NCBI GenBank assembly: GCA_963763115.1
Contig: CAVXNM010000021.1
Span: 5,860 to 69,859, forward strand
Direction: 5' to 3'
Origin: CAVQCA01 sp963763115
Lineage (GTDB): Bacteria; Pseudomonadota; Gammaproteobacteria; UBA9214
DNA length: 64,000 nucleotides
Part shown: one piece after another, positions 51,879-60,196 of the stretch
Numbering within the stretch: the stretch's first letter is position 1
Layout: each line of letters starts with the position of its first letter
Program-made: the position numbers and the translations under genes
Notes under the pieces: model-generated
The model's input: only the letters and a program-made list of their open reading frames with translations
The model's database searches: none
Told to the model about the DNA's origin: nothing

Positions 51879-54758
51879 TCATATTTCCTTGATTCGAATA
51901 TTGCGAAACTGCACCGCTTCGGTGTGACATTGAAGTCCGACATAACCTTCATCGCGTTTGGTTTTCCCGACTGCCGGTGCATCAGCAGACAACAGATTCG
52001 GGAACTGGCCTTGAGACACCAGCTGCCCGTTCAGCCTGACTTCAATGTTTGTGCCCTGCAGCTTGATCTCGCAACTGTTCCAGAAGGTCGATTTGCCTGC
52101 ATCCCGTGGCTGCACGACTTTTGCGGCCCACAACCGGGCGGGAAAGACTCCGTAGACTGCGCCCGTCTTGTGCAGGGGAGATCCGTACACGGCGTTCTCG
52201 TGATCGTATCCATGCTCGTCTACCTGAACTTCTATGCTTGAGTCATAGAAGGCTGCGTCGAGCACGACCGGTTGCGGCATGCGCAGCAAGATGCCCGAGT
52301 TGGCTTCATTGTCGTAGGCTCGCCAGTCCAGCCTGAGTATGAAATCACTGAACATGCCGGTCGAGTACCAGAGCACGCCCAGAGCAGGCGTTTTGGTGTC
52401 CACACCGGCGCCGAGGACGGGATAAGACTCGCCGGAGACATCAAAGAAGTTTTGACTCCCACCCGGGACTATAGCCCAGCCGTCACTGTCGAAGTTCCCG
52501 CTATACAGGGTTTGAAACCCCGCCTCGTTGCCCAGAAACTCGGCCGACATATAACGGTCGATAATCGACCGGGCGATCTTCCGCGAGAGGGCCATGCCGG
52601 TAAGGGCCGGATTGGCCGAACCCACGGTGGGGAAGAGTGATTGATCGACACAATAGGCATTGGTGACATGATGGAAGCGACCGTTTACATCGGTGACCGA
52701 CTTGCTGAAGTCCGTGCCCATCCACAGGGTTCCCGCCTCATGATACGTGGTGCCGATGCCATCGGGTCCTCCACTCACGGATTCGACCGGTGACGTGCCG
52801 CTTTGAGGTCTCGTGACTTCCAGATTGCCGTTCTGGATTCTGAAGTCGGGATTATGCAAGGGGGCCGGCGGCGGTCCCGAGATATTCATGCCATCTGCGG
52901 CAAAACGTGCCGTGTGACAGGGACAGTTAAAGGTACCTTCAGCAACAACCCAGTCGACGAAGCAGCCCTCGTGGGTACAGGTTCCCTCGAACACCCGGTA
53001 CTGGCCACCGAAGCGACCGATAAAAAAGCGCCCGCTCGGCGTATCTTCCCTGTGGAAGGAGTTGTCCGGAATGACATTGAGGGGAACCTGGGCGAGCACC
53101 TCGAGCGTTGTCGAGGGCTGGGGAACGGTTGATGATCCACCGCCTTGCGTCTCGTCGGCGAGGGCCGCGATGAAATCAGAGGCGGCCTGATCCATCCCGG
53201 CCCGCACCTCGCTGTCGTCGCTCGTCTCCACCATGTGAATATAGGTCTTGGGGACGCGAAGCTCGTTGCCGCTTTCGATATAGATGTCGTCGCCGGTCCC
53301 GCCGAACGGATTGACATTCATCCAGCTGGAATTCGGGTTGCTGCCAATTGGGCTGGTCCGGTCACCGAAGGTCTCTCCCACTGTGCGGATGCCAATCACA
53401 ACGCGGTCATTGCCGAGACCGCTCTGGGCTTCCCGAATCGACTCGATATCCTCGATATTCGGTGTCATCTGATAGAGAAAACGTTCCGGGTCCTTGCTGG
53501 CGCCGGGAAACATGGGCACATCCATATTCGGTGCGGCATAAAACTGAAAGTGGAATTGCCCCACACCACTTCCTGACGTTGGGGCAGCGCCGGTGATATG
53601 GAGCGCTGCCGTTTTAATTTTCGTCGGATCAGGCGGAGGGAGATTGAGGGCACTGCGCTTGACTCGCCATACAAAATTGCTGCGGACGTGATACATCAGA
53701 TTGCGTCCCATCAATTCTCCGTTCTGGTTCAGGAGTGCCGGGCGAGGGAAGGAATTCAGCGCAAGTCGTGTGGAGTTAATGGTGTTTCCGGCCAGAATTA
53801 TCATGGCGCCTGAGTTGAGATTCAGCCGGACCACACGCGCTTTGCCCTTGTTCCATGGCTCCGCCGGGTCTGCCAGTGCAACCACCACTTGACGGACCCG
53901 TCCATTGACCGTCTGCAGCTTGAGCACCTCGGCATAAGGCACGACAAAAAGCCTGCGTGAGGCATTGGCGCCACTGCTGACTTCGCTGTCTTCACGTACC
54001 GAGTCGAGCAGCAAGGGAAGACTGCTGTATTTATCGAAACTGAATAGTCCGGACCCCGGTCCTTCCCCCTGGACCGCAATCGGTGGAGCCAATGCCGCCT
54101 TCAGGGAAGGCACCTGGTTGCTGGTGATGACGTCCTCGGCGCGATTCTTCAGGGCTTCATATAAGGGCCCGTTGATGAAATCCTGCACGGGAAACGTACC
54201 GGTTTCCTGCTCGCTGTACTCATAGCCACCCTGCCAGCCGGTCTGGAAAAGATAATCCTCCACCTCTTCCGGCCACACCCTGTCGCCATCCTCGTCGAGC
54301 TTCTGCAAGTCTTCCGGCTGGTAACGCGGGGCCCACCCGCCCCAGAACAGGGATTTGCCGCCGAGGCAGCGGGAATGTTTCACTAACGCAACACCATTTG
54401 TCTGACCCGGATCGACCAGGTCCTCATTGACCAGTGAAGCCAGATCCGTGCTGCGGCGGGTGAGATTCTGAATGTGTTCGGTGATCAGAAACGGGCCCGA
54501 CTCCAGCACCAGAACGCGCGGGGCATCCCGGTCGTCGGCCATCCTTCGGCCGTGTTCGAACAGCTTGGCCGCCGTATAGGACCCGTACATGCCCGATCCG
54601 ACAATGACGACATCGAATTGCCCGCCTGTCTGGGCTTCGAGAATTTCATCCCAGGTATTGCAGGTGAACCGGCCCAGGCCGTCTACAGATAATGTCGTCC
54701 TCTGTATGTCAGGCAGCGGCAGGGGAACGCCGGAATCTACAAGTTTGTTCAATGGCAT
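51879..54758 (-). CDS. GMC oxidoreductase with inserted Rieske domain and C-terminal DUF1080
   Basis: From ATG 54758 (GAGGGA upstream) the protein has 959 residues. The GMC flavin domain comes first: VVIVGSGMYGSYTAAKL (about 50-67) and LGGKSLFWGGWAPR. At about 560-640 a Rieske [2Fe-2S] domain follows, with CTHEGC (Cys594, His596) and CPCH (Cys612, His615) plus the two extra cysteines of the bc1 type. The GMC C-terminal half then resumes (YHEAGTLWMG, SANPALTGMALSRKIARS). From about 770 to the end lies a DUF1080/3-keto-disaccharide hydrolase fold (WKNT-type strands such as NSGILLRMP). It probably oxidises a sugar, passing electrons to the Rieske centre. A frame from 54788 is the longer alternative start. 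Confidence 0.88.
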   Translation of the reverse strand: MPLNKLVDSGVPLPLPDIQRTTLSVDGLGRFTCNTWDEILEAQTGGQFDVVIVGSGMYGSYTAAKLFEHGRRMADDRDAPRVLVLESGPFLITEHIQNLTRRSTDLASLVNEDLVDPGQTNGVALVKHSRCLGGKSLFWGGWAPRYQPEDLQKLDEDGDRVWPEEVEDYLFQTGWQGGYEYSEQETGTFPVQDFINGPLYEALKNRAEDVITSNQVPSLKAALAPPIAVQGEGPGSGLFSFDKYSSLPLLLDSVREDSEVSSGANASRRLFVVPYAEVLKLQTVNGRVRQVVVALADPAEPWNKGKARVVRLNLNSGAMIILAGNTINSTRLALNSFPRPALLNQNGELMGRNLMYHVRSNFVWRVKRSALNLPPPDPTKIKTAALHITGAAPTSGSGVGQFHFQFYAAPNMDVPMFPGASKDPERFLYQMTPNIEDIESIREAQSGLGNDRVVIGIRTVGETFGDRTSPIGSNPNSSWMNVNPFGGTGDDIYIESGNELRVPKTYIHMVETSDDSEVRAGMDQAASDFIAALADETQGGGSSTVPQPSTTLEVLAQVPLNVIPDNSFHREDTPSGRFFIGRFGGQYRVFEGTCTHEGCFVDWVVAEGTFNCPCHTARFAADGMNISGPPPAPLHNPDFRIQNGNLEVTRPQSGTSPVESVSGGPDGIGTTYHEAGTLWMGTDFSKSVTDVNGRFHHVTNAYCVDQSLFPTVGSANPALTGMALSRKIARSIIDRYMSAEFLGNEAGFQTLYSGNFDSDGWAIVPGGSQNFFDVSGESYPVLGAGVDTKTPALGVLWYSTGMFSDFILRLDWRAYDNEANSGILLRMPQPVVLDAAFYDSSIEVQVDEHGYDHENAVYGSPLHKTGAVYGVFPARLWAAKVVQPRDAGKSTFWNSCEIKLQGTNIEVRLNGQLVSQGQFPNLLSADAPAVGKTKRDEGYVGLQCHTEAVQFRNIRIKEI

Positions 54759-55102
54759 ACCGATCCCTCGTCTGAATGTATGTTCCAAAATGGCGACAGA
54801 TTACTTGGACAGGCTCCTGGCCAGCTGGCATATCCTCCTTCTTGTCGATGATCCGGATGGTCGCCGGCAAAGCGGTGGACAAAGATACGATTGTTCAATT
54901 CAAAACGCCAGAACACGGCACTCAATGGGATCGGATCACCGGGATTCTCTCGGATTCAGGTGATCGTTGCGAGCATGGGGCAGAAGCGCGAGAACAGAGT
55001 TTCACGATTTCGAGGCGCACCGTTATTCCACGCAACGGGAAGTCGGGGGAGAGCGCAGCGAAGGGGCGATGGGCCGCACTCCCGCCAGCGCACGACTGCA
55101 GG
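54759..55102 (+). other. Intergenic region before the permease remnant
   Basis: No gene recognised. The plus-strand frame from 54776 is open but its first 105 codons do not resemble the permease that follows. The promoter of the minus-strand GMC gene should lie at the left side of this region; I see no clean -35/-10 pair. Confidence 0.35.
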
Positions 55103-55468
55103 GACATACCACCGGGCGTCGTGGAGTCCGCGCAGGCACTCGGGCTGCCGTCGCGGGCCAGGCTGCGCATCGTGGAGTTACCACTGGCCACACGCGCCAT
55201 ACTCGCCGGGATCAAAACATCGGCCGTGATCAATGTGGGCACGGCCACGCTGGGCGCCCTGATCGGCGCTGGCGGATACGGCCAGCCCTTCCTTACCGGC
55301 ATACGGCTCGATGATAACGCCTTGATCCTGCAAGGCGCGGTGCCCGCCGCCGTCCTGGCGCTCCTGGCGCAGGGGCTGTTTGAACTCATCGAGCGCCGCA
55401 TGCTGCCGCGGGGTCTGCGTATCCAGGCGAGCCGAAGGGTGCCATCGAACGGCAACGCATCCGGTTGA
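55103..55468 (+). pseudogene. OpuB-type ABC permease, C-terminal fragment
   Basis: The frame reads DIPPGVVESAQALGLPSRAR, then ELPLATRAILAGIKTSAVIN and VGTATLGALIGAGGYGQPFL. This is the conserved EAA-loop region and the last spans of glycine-betaine/choline permeases (OpuBB, OpuCB type; normally ALGMSxxQxLxRVELPLALPxILAGIRTAxVINVGTATLGALIGAGGLG). The N-terminal half and substrate-binding domain are missing. The upstream frame is unrelated, so the gene has lost its start. No ATPase or binding protein lies nearby. Confidence 0.75.
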
Positions 55469-55795
55469 TCGGCGGCTGGTTCTGCTCCCCGGCCGGATTC
55501 ATCCGGTTCGCATGGCGTCGCCCGCGACGCCACCACAGCGGCGCGATGCGCCGGTCGTACTTCAGAACAATAGACGAGCGGCTGGATACCCCATAGCATC
55601 ACAGGCAGTGGTGGCAGTAACACGTCCTCCCGCGGGATTACCTTCACGCCGCGGAATCATGTGAGTGTGGTTCCAGGTGCCAGGTATCCGGTTCCGCCGG
55701 CTGTTGGTGAATACCCTGCCTGAGGTAAACAAGACTGCCACTCACCGGCACAGGGAAGTTAACACCTGGCACCGTTACACACCGAGGTGCAGATA
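55469..55795 (+). other. Intergenic region, no gene recognised
   Basis: These 327 bases hold no gene-like frame. CGAGGTG precedes the next ATG at 55796. There is no clear terminator hairpin after the permease remnant. Confidence 0.35.
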
Positions 55796-56374
55796 ATGAA
55801 GACCGTGCTTGTCTATTTCCACTTGTTATCGCTGGCGGCGGCAATCGGATCCGCGCTGATTGCCGAATATCTGATCTTTTCCCGGCATCGACAGTTTTCG
55901 CGCGACAGTTACGACACCGTAATTTTCGCATCACGTACGGCAACCGTATCGCTGCTGCTGTTATGGCTGACGGGTATTGGACTCGTGATCGTGGGGTATC
56001 TCGGCGATCCGCAATACATCGCAAACCAGAAAATCTGGGCCAAGGTATCCATTGTTCTGCTCATGTCGATCAACGGCGTCTACATCCACAGATGGCTTCT
56101 GCCGCGGTTTGCCGACGTTGCCCGTGGCGGTTTGCTCATACGCACGGCGGCAGAGTCGGTGCGCATGCGCCTTGTCTTTGCCACCTCATCTGCCGGCTGG
56201 CTGATCACGGCGTTCTATGGCGCCGCAAAGTTCCTGAATGAGGGTTACTACTATGGCGAGCTGTATGGGCTGTACCTGGCAGCGGTGATGATGATTTTCG
56301 TGTTTTCCTGTCTGGTGCCGGATCACTGGATCAACCATGTTCATGACGCTGATCCGGTCACGGGACCCGGATGA
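55796..56374 (+). CDS. Small integral membrane protein
   Basis: From ATG 55796 the protein has 192 residues with about five membrane spans: VYFHLLSLAAAIGSALIAEY, TVSLLLLWLTGIGLVIVGYL, IVLLMSINGVYIHRWLLP, FATSSAGWLITAFYGAAKFL and a last one near YLAAVMMIFVFSCLVPDHW. There is no soluble domain. A His in the first span (FHLLS) and a second (YIHRW) could bind heme, as in DUF2269-type and cytochrome-b-like proteins, but the spacing is not conclusive. I do not recognise the family firmly. It has its own ribosome site (CGAGGTG) and stands alone. Confidence 0.7.
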   Translation: MKTVLVYFHLLSLAAAIGSALIAEYLIFSRHRQFSRDSYDTVIFASRTATVSLLLLWLTGIGLVIVGYLGDPQYIANQKIWAKVSIVLLMSINGVYIHRWLLPRFADVARGGLLIRTAAESVRMRLVFATSSAGWLITAFYGAAKFLNEGYYYGELYGLYLAAVMMIFVFSCLVPDHWINHVHDADPVTGPG

Positions 56375-57218
56375 CAGGCGTGGAACCGGACCGGGCGGCA
56401 CGATGACTCCCGCCTGTCGTAGAGCGTGCGTAACATATCGTCGCTATTTTGCCAAGGCAGGACCACCGGGCCACGACACGGACAAACCGGTGCGACAGAT
56501 ACATGGGAACCTGCCTCCTCGACTCACAGGGGTGCAGACCTGACGTAAGTGGTACAAAGCGTTTGTCGCTTCGTGGATCGGCAGGTCTGTTTGCCGCGCG
56601 GAGACGGCGAATCGACCGGTCCCGGTGTCCGCTGGCTGCGTTTCACGCCGCGGCTGCGGCGTTTCCGGTGATCTCCCCGGGTCTGTCGGCCTGCACAGAA
56701 AGTTTTGTCCGCCAATGCCGCTTTGCCGTGACGGAGGGCATCGGGCATCCTGACCTGTTGCGGACTGCCCAACGATTGCCTGTTCCCCTGTTGGTGAATA
56801 CACCACAACCCGGATTCAAGGGCGTCGCCGGGGAGACCGGCGTTTTTCCAATTCAGATAAAAAAACTTGTTTGTCAGTAACATGAAGACAAGCCGCCGTC
56901 GGCTGCCGTGCGCTGGTACACATAATGCATTATCCCTGGTGACAGCAACCTGATGCCAACAGCCAGCGGAGGCAAAACATCATGTACGAGATCCACGACA
57001 ACTCAAGGGGTTTAAATCAAGAAATTCTGTTCGATTTCGAGCAGGACCTGCCCGAGCCACTCGATCACTGGACGCTGCGTGACTTCGCAGACATCGTTCC
57101 GCTCGCAGGCTATGCGTCCTGACCGGCTGCAGGCTGATGATCTGGTGATGGCATCCACACCGGGTGTCGGCATGGCGGTTTGAGTGACGCCGATTCGTCC
57201 ACAGTGAATAGCTGGCAG
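56375..57218 (+). other. Gene-poor region with decayed sequence
   Basis: A plus-strand frame (56449-56880) is open for 143 codons, but reads as a low-complexity, Arg/Ala-rich peptide with no known motif; the minus strand is also open there, as is common in GC-rich DNA. A short frame at 56981 (MYEIHDNSRGLNQEILFDFE) may belong to the pseudogene that follows. I call no gene here. Confidence 0.35.
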
Positions 57219-57448
57219 ATGGTCCAGCTGTTCGAGCCGACGCAAGCCGATCTGAATGCTGAAGCGAAGGGGCGCGTGATGATCTATGACGGGTTGACCG
57301 ACAGTGACGTGGGCGTGCATTTGATGAACGGTTCGACCGGCTCGTACTCATGATGTTTATCTGCGTCGTCGTTACCGACGATTCGGGCAAAGCCCGGCGC
57401 CGCGAAACCGGCCAGGTCGAAACCGAAAGCGACGACGGTTGCAACTGA
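57219..57448 (+). pseudogene. Conserved hypothetical protein, frameshifted remnant
   Basis: One frame from ATG 57219 reads FEPTQADLNAEAKGRVMIYD then GLTD, and another, from about 57300, reads FDERFDRLVLMMFICVVVTD followed by DSGKARRRETGQVETESDDG, with the stop at 57446-57448. The two fit together as one short protein (GRVxIYDGLxDxDVxxAxDxxFxRVxxMMFxxTVVTDxxGKPxxDxxTGxVExEDDGC). I know this pattern only as a conserved hypothetical. One shift near 57300-57330 joins them. It precedes the PP2C gene but need not be linked to it. Confidence 0.5.
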
Positions 57449-57560
57449 CCGTAACCTGATGCCATAGCGCTTCCCACGCCTTAACGGCTGCGGTAAAGTC
57501 GGGGCGTAACCGCCGGGCCAAATGGCGATACCGGCGTGGATCAGAGGATGCTGCGACCGG

Positions 57561-58385
57561 ATGAAAAATGAGATAAAAGAATTGCACTGGTCCTCGGCAT
57601 CCCGGACCGACGTCGGCATGGTGCGCAAGCTCAACGAGGATTCGGTGCTTGACCTGCCCGAACTGGGGCTGTGGATGGTGGCCGATGGCATGGGTGGACA
57701 CGCCGCGGGGGATTTCGCCAGCGGTGCCATCGTCGCCGCTCTGGCCAGTATCCCGCCGCCGGCCAGCCTGGGCGCCCTGCTCGGTGATGTGCGCCAGCGC
57801 CTGCAGACCGTCAACCGGCAACTCAACGATGAAGCCCGCACCCGCCGCGAGCAGGTTATCGGCAGCACCGTGGTGGCCTTGCTGGTTTACGGTGGCCACG
57901 GTGTCGTAGTCTGGGCAGGAGACAGCCGGGCCTACCTTTACCGTCGCGGCGAGCTCATCCAGCTGACGCGCGATCATAGCCAGGTGGAAGAACTCATCAG
58001 GCTGGGTTTGCTGGCGCGTGACGGGGTTGAAGGGCATCCCGCCGCCAATGTGATCACACGGGCCATCGGCGTTGCGGACGTACTCGAACTCGACTCTGAA
58101 ATGCTCACTCTGTCCGAGGACGATATCTTCCTGTTGTGCAGCGACGGGCTCTACCGGGAGCTCGATGACAACACCATCAAGGACTGTCTGGCGTTGGGTG
58201 ATTGCCGGCAGTCATGTGACACCCTCATCGAAAGCGCACTGGCGCGGCGGGCGCGAGACAATGTTTCCGTGATCGTGGTGAGTATGACGGACGAAGCGCA
58301 GGCCACCCGCACCCAGTACAACCCGTCGCTCGGCGCGTCGGGGCGGCCGAAACAGGACCCCGACGATCCCACCGAACGGGGTTGA
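57561..58385 (+). CDS. PP2C-family Ser/Thr protein phosphatase
   Basis: From ATG 57561 the protein has 274 residues and the complete PPM/PP2C set of metal-binding motifs: SRTDVGMVRKLNEDSVL (Asp27 in NED), VADGMGGHAAGDFAS (Asp42), VWAGDSRAYLYR, LLCSDGLYRELDD and RRARDNVSVIVV. It is cytoplasmic. Such enzymes reverse Ser/Thr phosphorylation, often on FHA-linked targets. The gene opens a plus-strand set followed by an outer-membrane efflux protein, a double-FHA membrane protein and an HlyD adaptor. No Hanks-type kinase is in the window, but one may lie beyond 64 kb. The earlier open frame from 57522 lacks a ribosome site. Confidence 0.93.
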   Translation: MKNEIKELHWSSASRTDVGMVRKLNEDSVLDLPELGLWMVADGMGGHAAGDFASGAIVAALASIPPPASLGALLGDVRQRLQTVNRQLNDEARTRREQVIGSTVVALLVYGGHGVVVWAGDSRAYLYRRGELIQLTRDHSQVEELIRLGLLARDGVEGHPAANVITRAIGVADVLELDSEMLTLSEDDIFLLCSDGLYRELDDNTIKDCLALGDCRQSCDTLIESALARRARDNVSVIVVSMTDEAQATRTQYNPSLGASGRPKQDPDDPTERG

Positions 58386-58720
58386 CAGGCTTTTTCCTCA
58401 CCTATGCATGGGTTGACTGCCGACCAACATTCATACCTCGGGTGTTCGCCAGTTTCCAACTCGATTAAGCGGTCCAGGTCGTGGCAAGTTTCCGGTCGAT
58501 TTTCCCTGAATTGTCTAATCCAATGATTATTATGTATGTAATCCAGAGATGCGGTTTCGTGCCTGCCGTTGGCATGGCTTCTGCATCTGTCAACAGTGGG
58601 TTGTGCGCCTCACGGACTGGAACCCGCCGGGCGTCGTTACTAAGCTTTTTGGCACCGGATCCTGGTTTCGAGAGGCAAGCAAAGGCTCCCGCAGGGAGCG
58701 GACAAGGCAGAGGAGACAAC
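58386..58720 (+). other. Intergenic region between phosphatase and outer-membrane gene
   Basis: No gene is seen in these 335 bases. An AT-rich stretch at 58510-58545 (TTGTCTAATCCAATGATTAT, then TATGTATG) could be a sigma-70-type promoter for the outer-membrane gene, but the boxes are poor. AGGAG ends six bases before ATG 58721. Confidence 0.4.
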
Positions 58721-60178
58721 ATGCATTGCATTCGCGGATTCACCGTCAGCGGCAACGGCAACGGCAACGGTCATTACGGGGTAGCGGTGCTGCAGCTGGT
58801 CTTGCTGTTAATCTGGTGCTTTCTGTCCGGCTGCTCCGGTCTCGGCGGGCCTGACTACAAGCGTCCAGAGGTGGCGTCCAAGCAAAGCTGGTCCGACCAG
58901 GCCGGACCGCTGGTTTCCGCCGCGGCCGCCATCCAGCCGGACTGGTGGACGGGCTTCGGTGATCCGTACCTGGATGAGCTGATCACCCAGGCGATCGCCG
59001 GCAACATCGATATCCGCATTCTCGCCGCCCGTACGGGTGTGGCGAAGGTCGGTATTGACCAGGCAAGTGCCGGACTGCTGCCTACGATAGAGGCCGGTGC
59101 GGGGACGGATACCTCCAAGATCTCCGGAAGTCCCAAGACGACCAAGTACAGCGCCGGGGGACAGGCCAGCTGGGAAATCGACATCTGGGGCAAGGTGCGC
59201 AAGGGTGTCGAGGCGCAGGAAGCCGAGTTCAAGGCATCCGAGGCCGACTGGCGGGCCGGTTATCTCACCCTGGTGTCGGAAGTCGGCACCGCCTATTTCC
59301 AGATTCGCCAGTTTGATGAACAGATCGACCAGCAGCAGCGCACTATCGCCAGCAACCGGCAGATCCTGGTTATCTACCAGGGCATGCTGGGCGAGGGCCT
59401 GGTCCCGAAGACGCAAGTGTTGCAGCAGCAGGCGGAAATCAACAACCTGCAGAACGGCTTGCTGGACCTGCAGCGGCAGAGAAAGCTTACCGAGAACAGC
59501 CTAGCGACCCTGTTGGGTATGCCCGCGGACACCCTCCGGGTGCCGAAAGCGCCGCTGCGAAGCTCCGTGACACCCATGGCCGTACCGGCCGGCCTGCCTT
59601 CCGATCTTCTGACCCGCCGGCCTGACATTATTGCCGCCGAATACCGGGTACTGCGTGCGGTCAATCTCGAAGGGCAGGCAAAACTGGCGAGGCTGCCCAC
59701 GATCAGCCTGAGTGGCAGGGCAGGCGTGGCTGCCTTTTCGCTGGGCGATATCGCATCGACGACGACACTCGGACTGTCGTCGCTGTTGTCCTTCCCGGTG
59801 TTCGATCCGAACGTGCAGGCGCAGATCAAGGTCAGTGCCGCGCAGAGCAAAGTAGCGGAAGAGGAATACCGCCGCTCCGTGTTCACCGCCTTTGAAGAGG
59901 TGGAGAACGCACTCACCAACCTCTCGGCCCACGAAGCTCAGAAGCAGGAACTGGAGAGCCGGCGCGAGAAGCTGGCGACGGTCTCCGAGCAGATCCATGC
60001 GCAGCTGAAGGAAGGGCTGGTATCGCAGCTCGAGGTGTTCGAGGTCGAACGTACCCTGCTGTCCGCTGAACAGGAAATGCTGGCCAACCACTGGCAGATC
60101 CTGACCGACACCCTCATACTCTACAAGGCGCTGGGAGGTGGCTGGCCGCAAGAAGTGGTCGGGCAGACGTCCAAATAA
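58721..60178 (+). CDS. Outer-membrane efflux lipoprotein (NodT/OprM family)
   Basis: ATG 58721 has an AGGAG ribosome site. The 485-residue protein has a signal peptide ending in the lipobox LSGC (Cys38), after an unusual GNGNGNG run. The mature protein has two outer-membrane efflux protein domains. Typical elements include DWWTGFGDPYLDELITQAIA, QASWEIDIWGKVRKGVEAQE, LPSDLLTRRPDIIAAEYRVL and VEVERTLL-type helix as FEVERTLLSAEQEMLANHWQ. It forms the trimeric outer-membrane channel of RND or type I export systems. Its neighbours, an FHA membrane protein and an HlyD-type adaptor, suggest it works with a type I-like exporter rather than an RND pump. Confidence 0.93.
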   Translation: MHCIRGFTVSGNGNGNGHYGVAVLQLVLLLIWCFLSGCSGLGGPDYKRPEVASKQSWSDQAGPLVSAAAAIQPDWWTGFGDPYLDELITQAIAGNIDIRILAARTGVAKVGIDQASAGLLPTIEAGAGTDTSKISGSPKTTKYSAGGQASWEIDIWGKVRKGVEAQEAEFKASEADWRAGYLTLVSEVGTAYFQIRQFDEQIDQQQRTIASNRQILVIYQGMLGEGLVPKTQVLQQQAEINNLQNGLLDLQRQRKLTENSLATLLGMPADTLRVPKAPLRSSVTPMAVPAGLPSDLLTRRPDIIAAEYRVLRAVNLEGQAKLARLPTISLSGRAGVAAFSLGDIASTTTLGLSSLLSFPVFDPNVQAQIKVSAAQSKVAEEEYRRSVFTAFEEVENALTNLSAHEAQKQELESRREKLATVSEQIHAQLKEGLVSQLEVFEVERTLLSAEQEMLANHWQILTDTLILYKALGGGWPQEVVGQTSK

Positions 60179-60196
60179 CAAACCGTACTGGTCGGG

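Noticed and set aside
51858..51879. Hairpin ATCCCTGAG-GTCA-CTCAGGGAT at the end of the GMC gene as a terminator
   Set aside because: The stem is perfect, but for the minus-strand transcript it is followed by A-rich, not U-rich, sequence, so it does not fit an intrinsic terminator.
56449..56880. 143-codon plus-strand frame as a gene
   Set aside because: Low-complexity Arg/Ala-rich translation, open on the other strand too, and no start signal.
57284..58037. Long minus-strand frames opposite the PP2C gene
   Set aside because: The plus strand has all PP2C motifs; GC-rich DNA gives open antisense frames.
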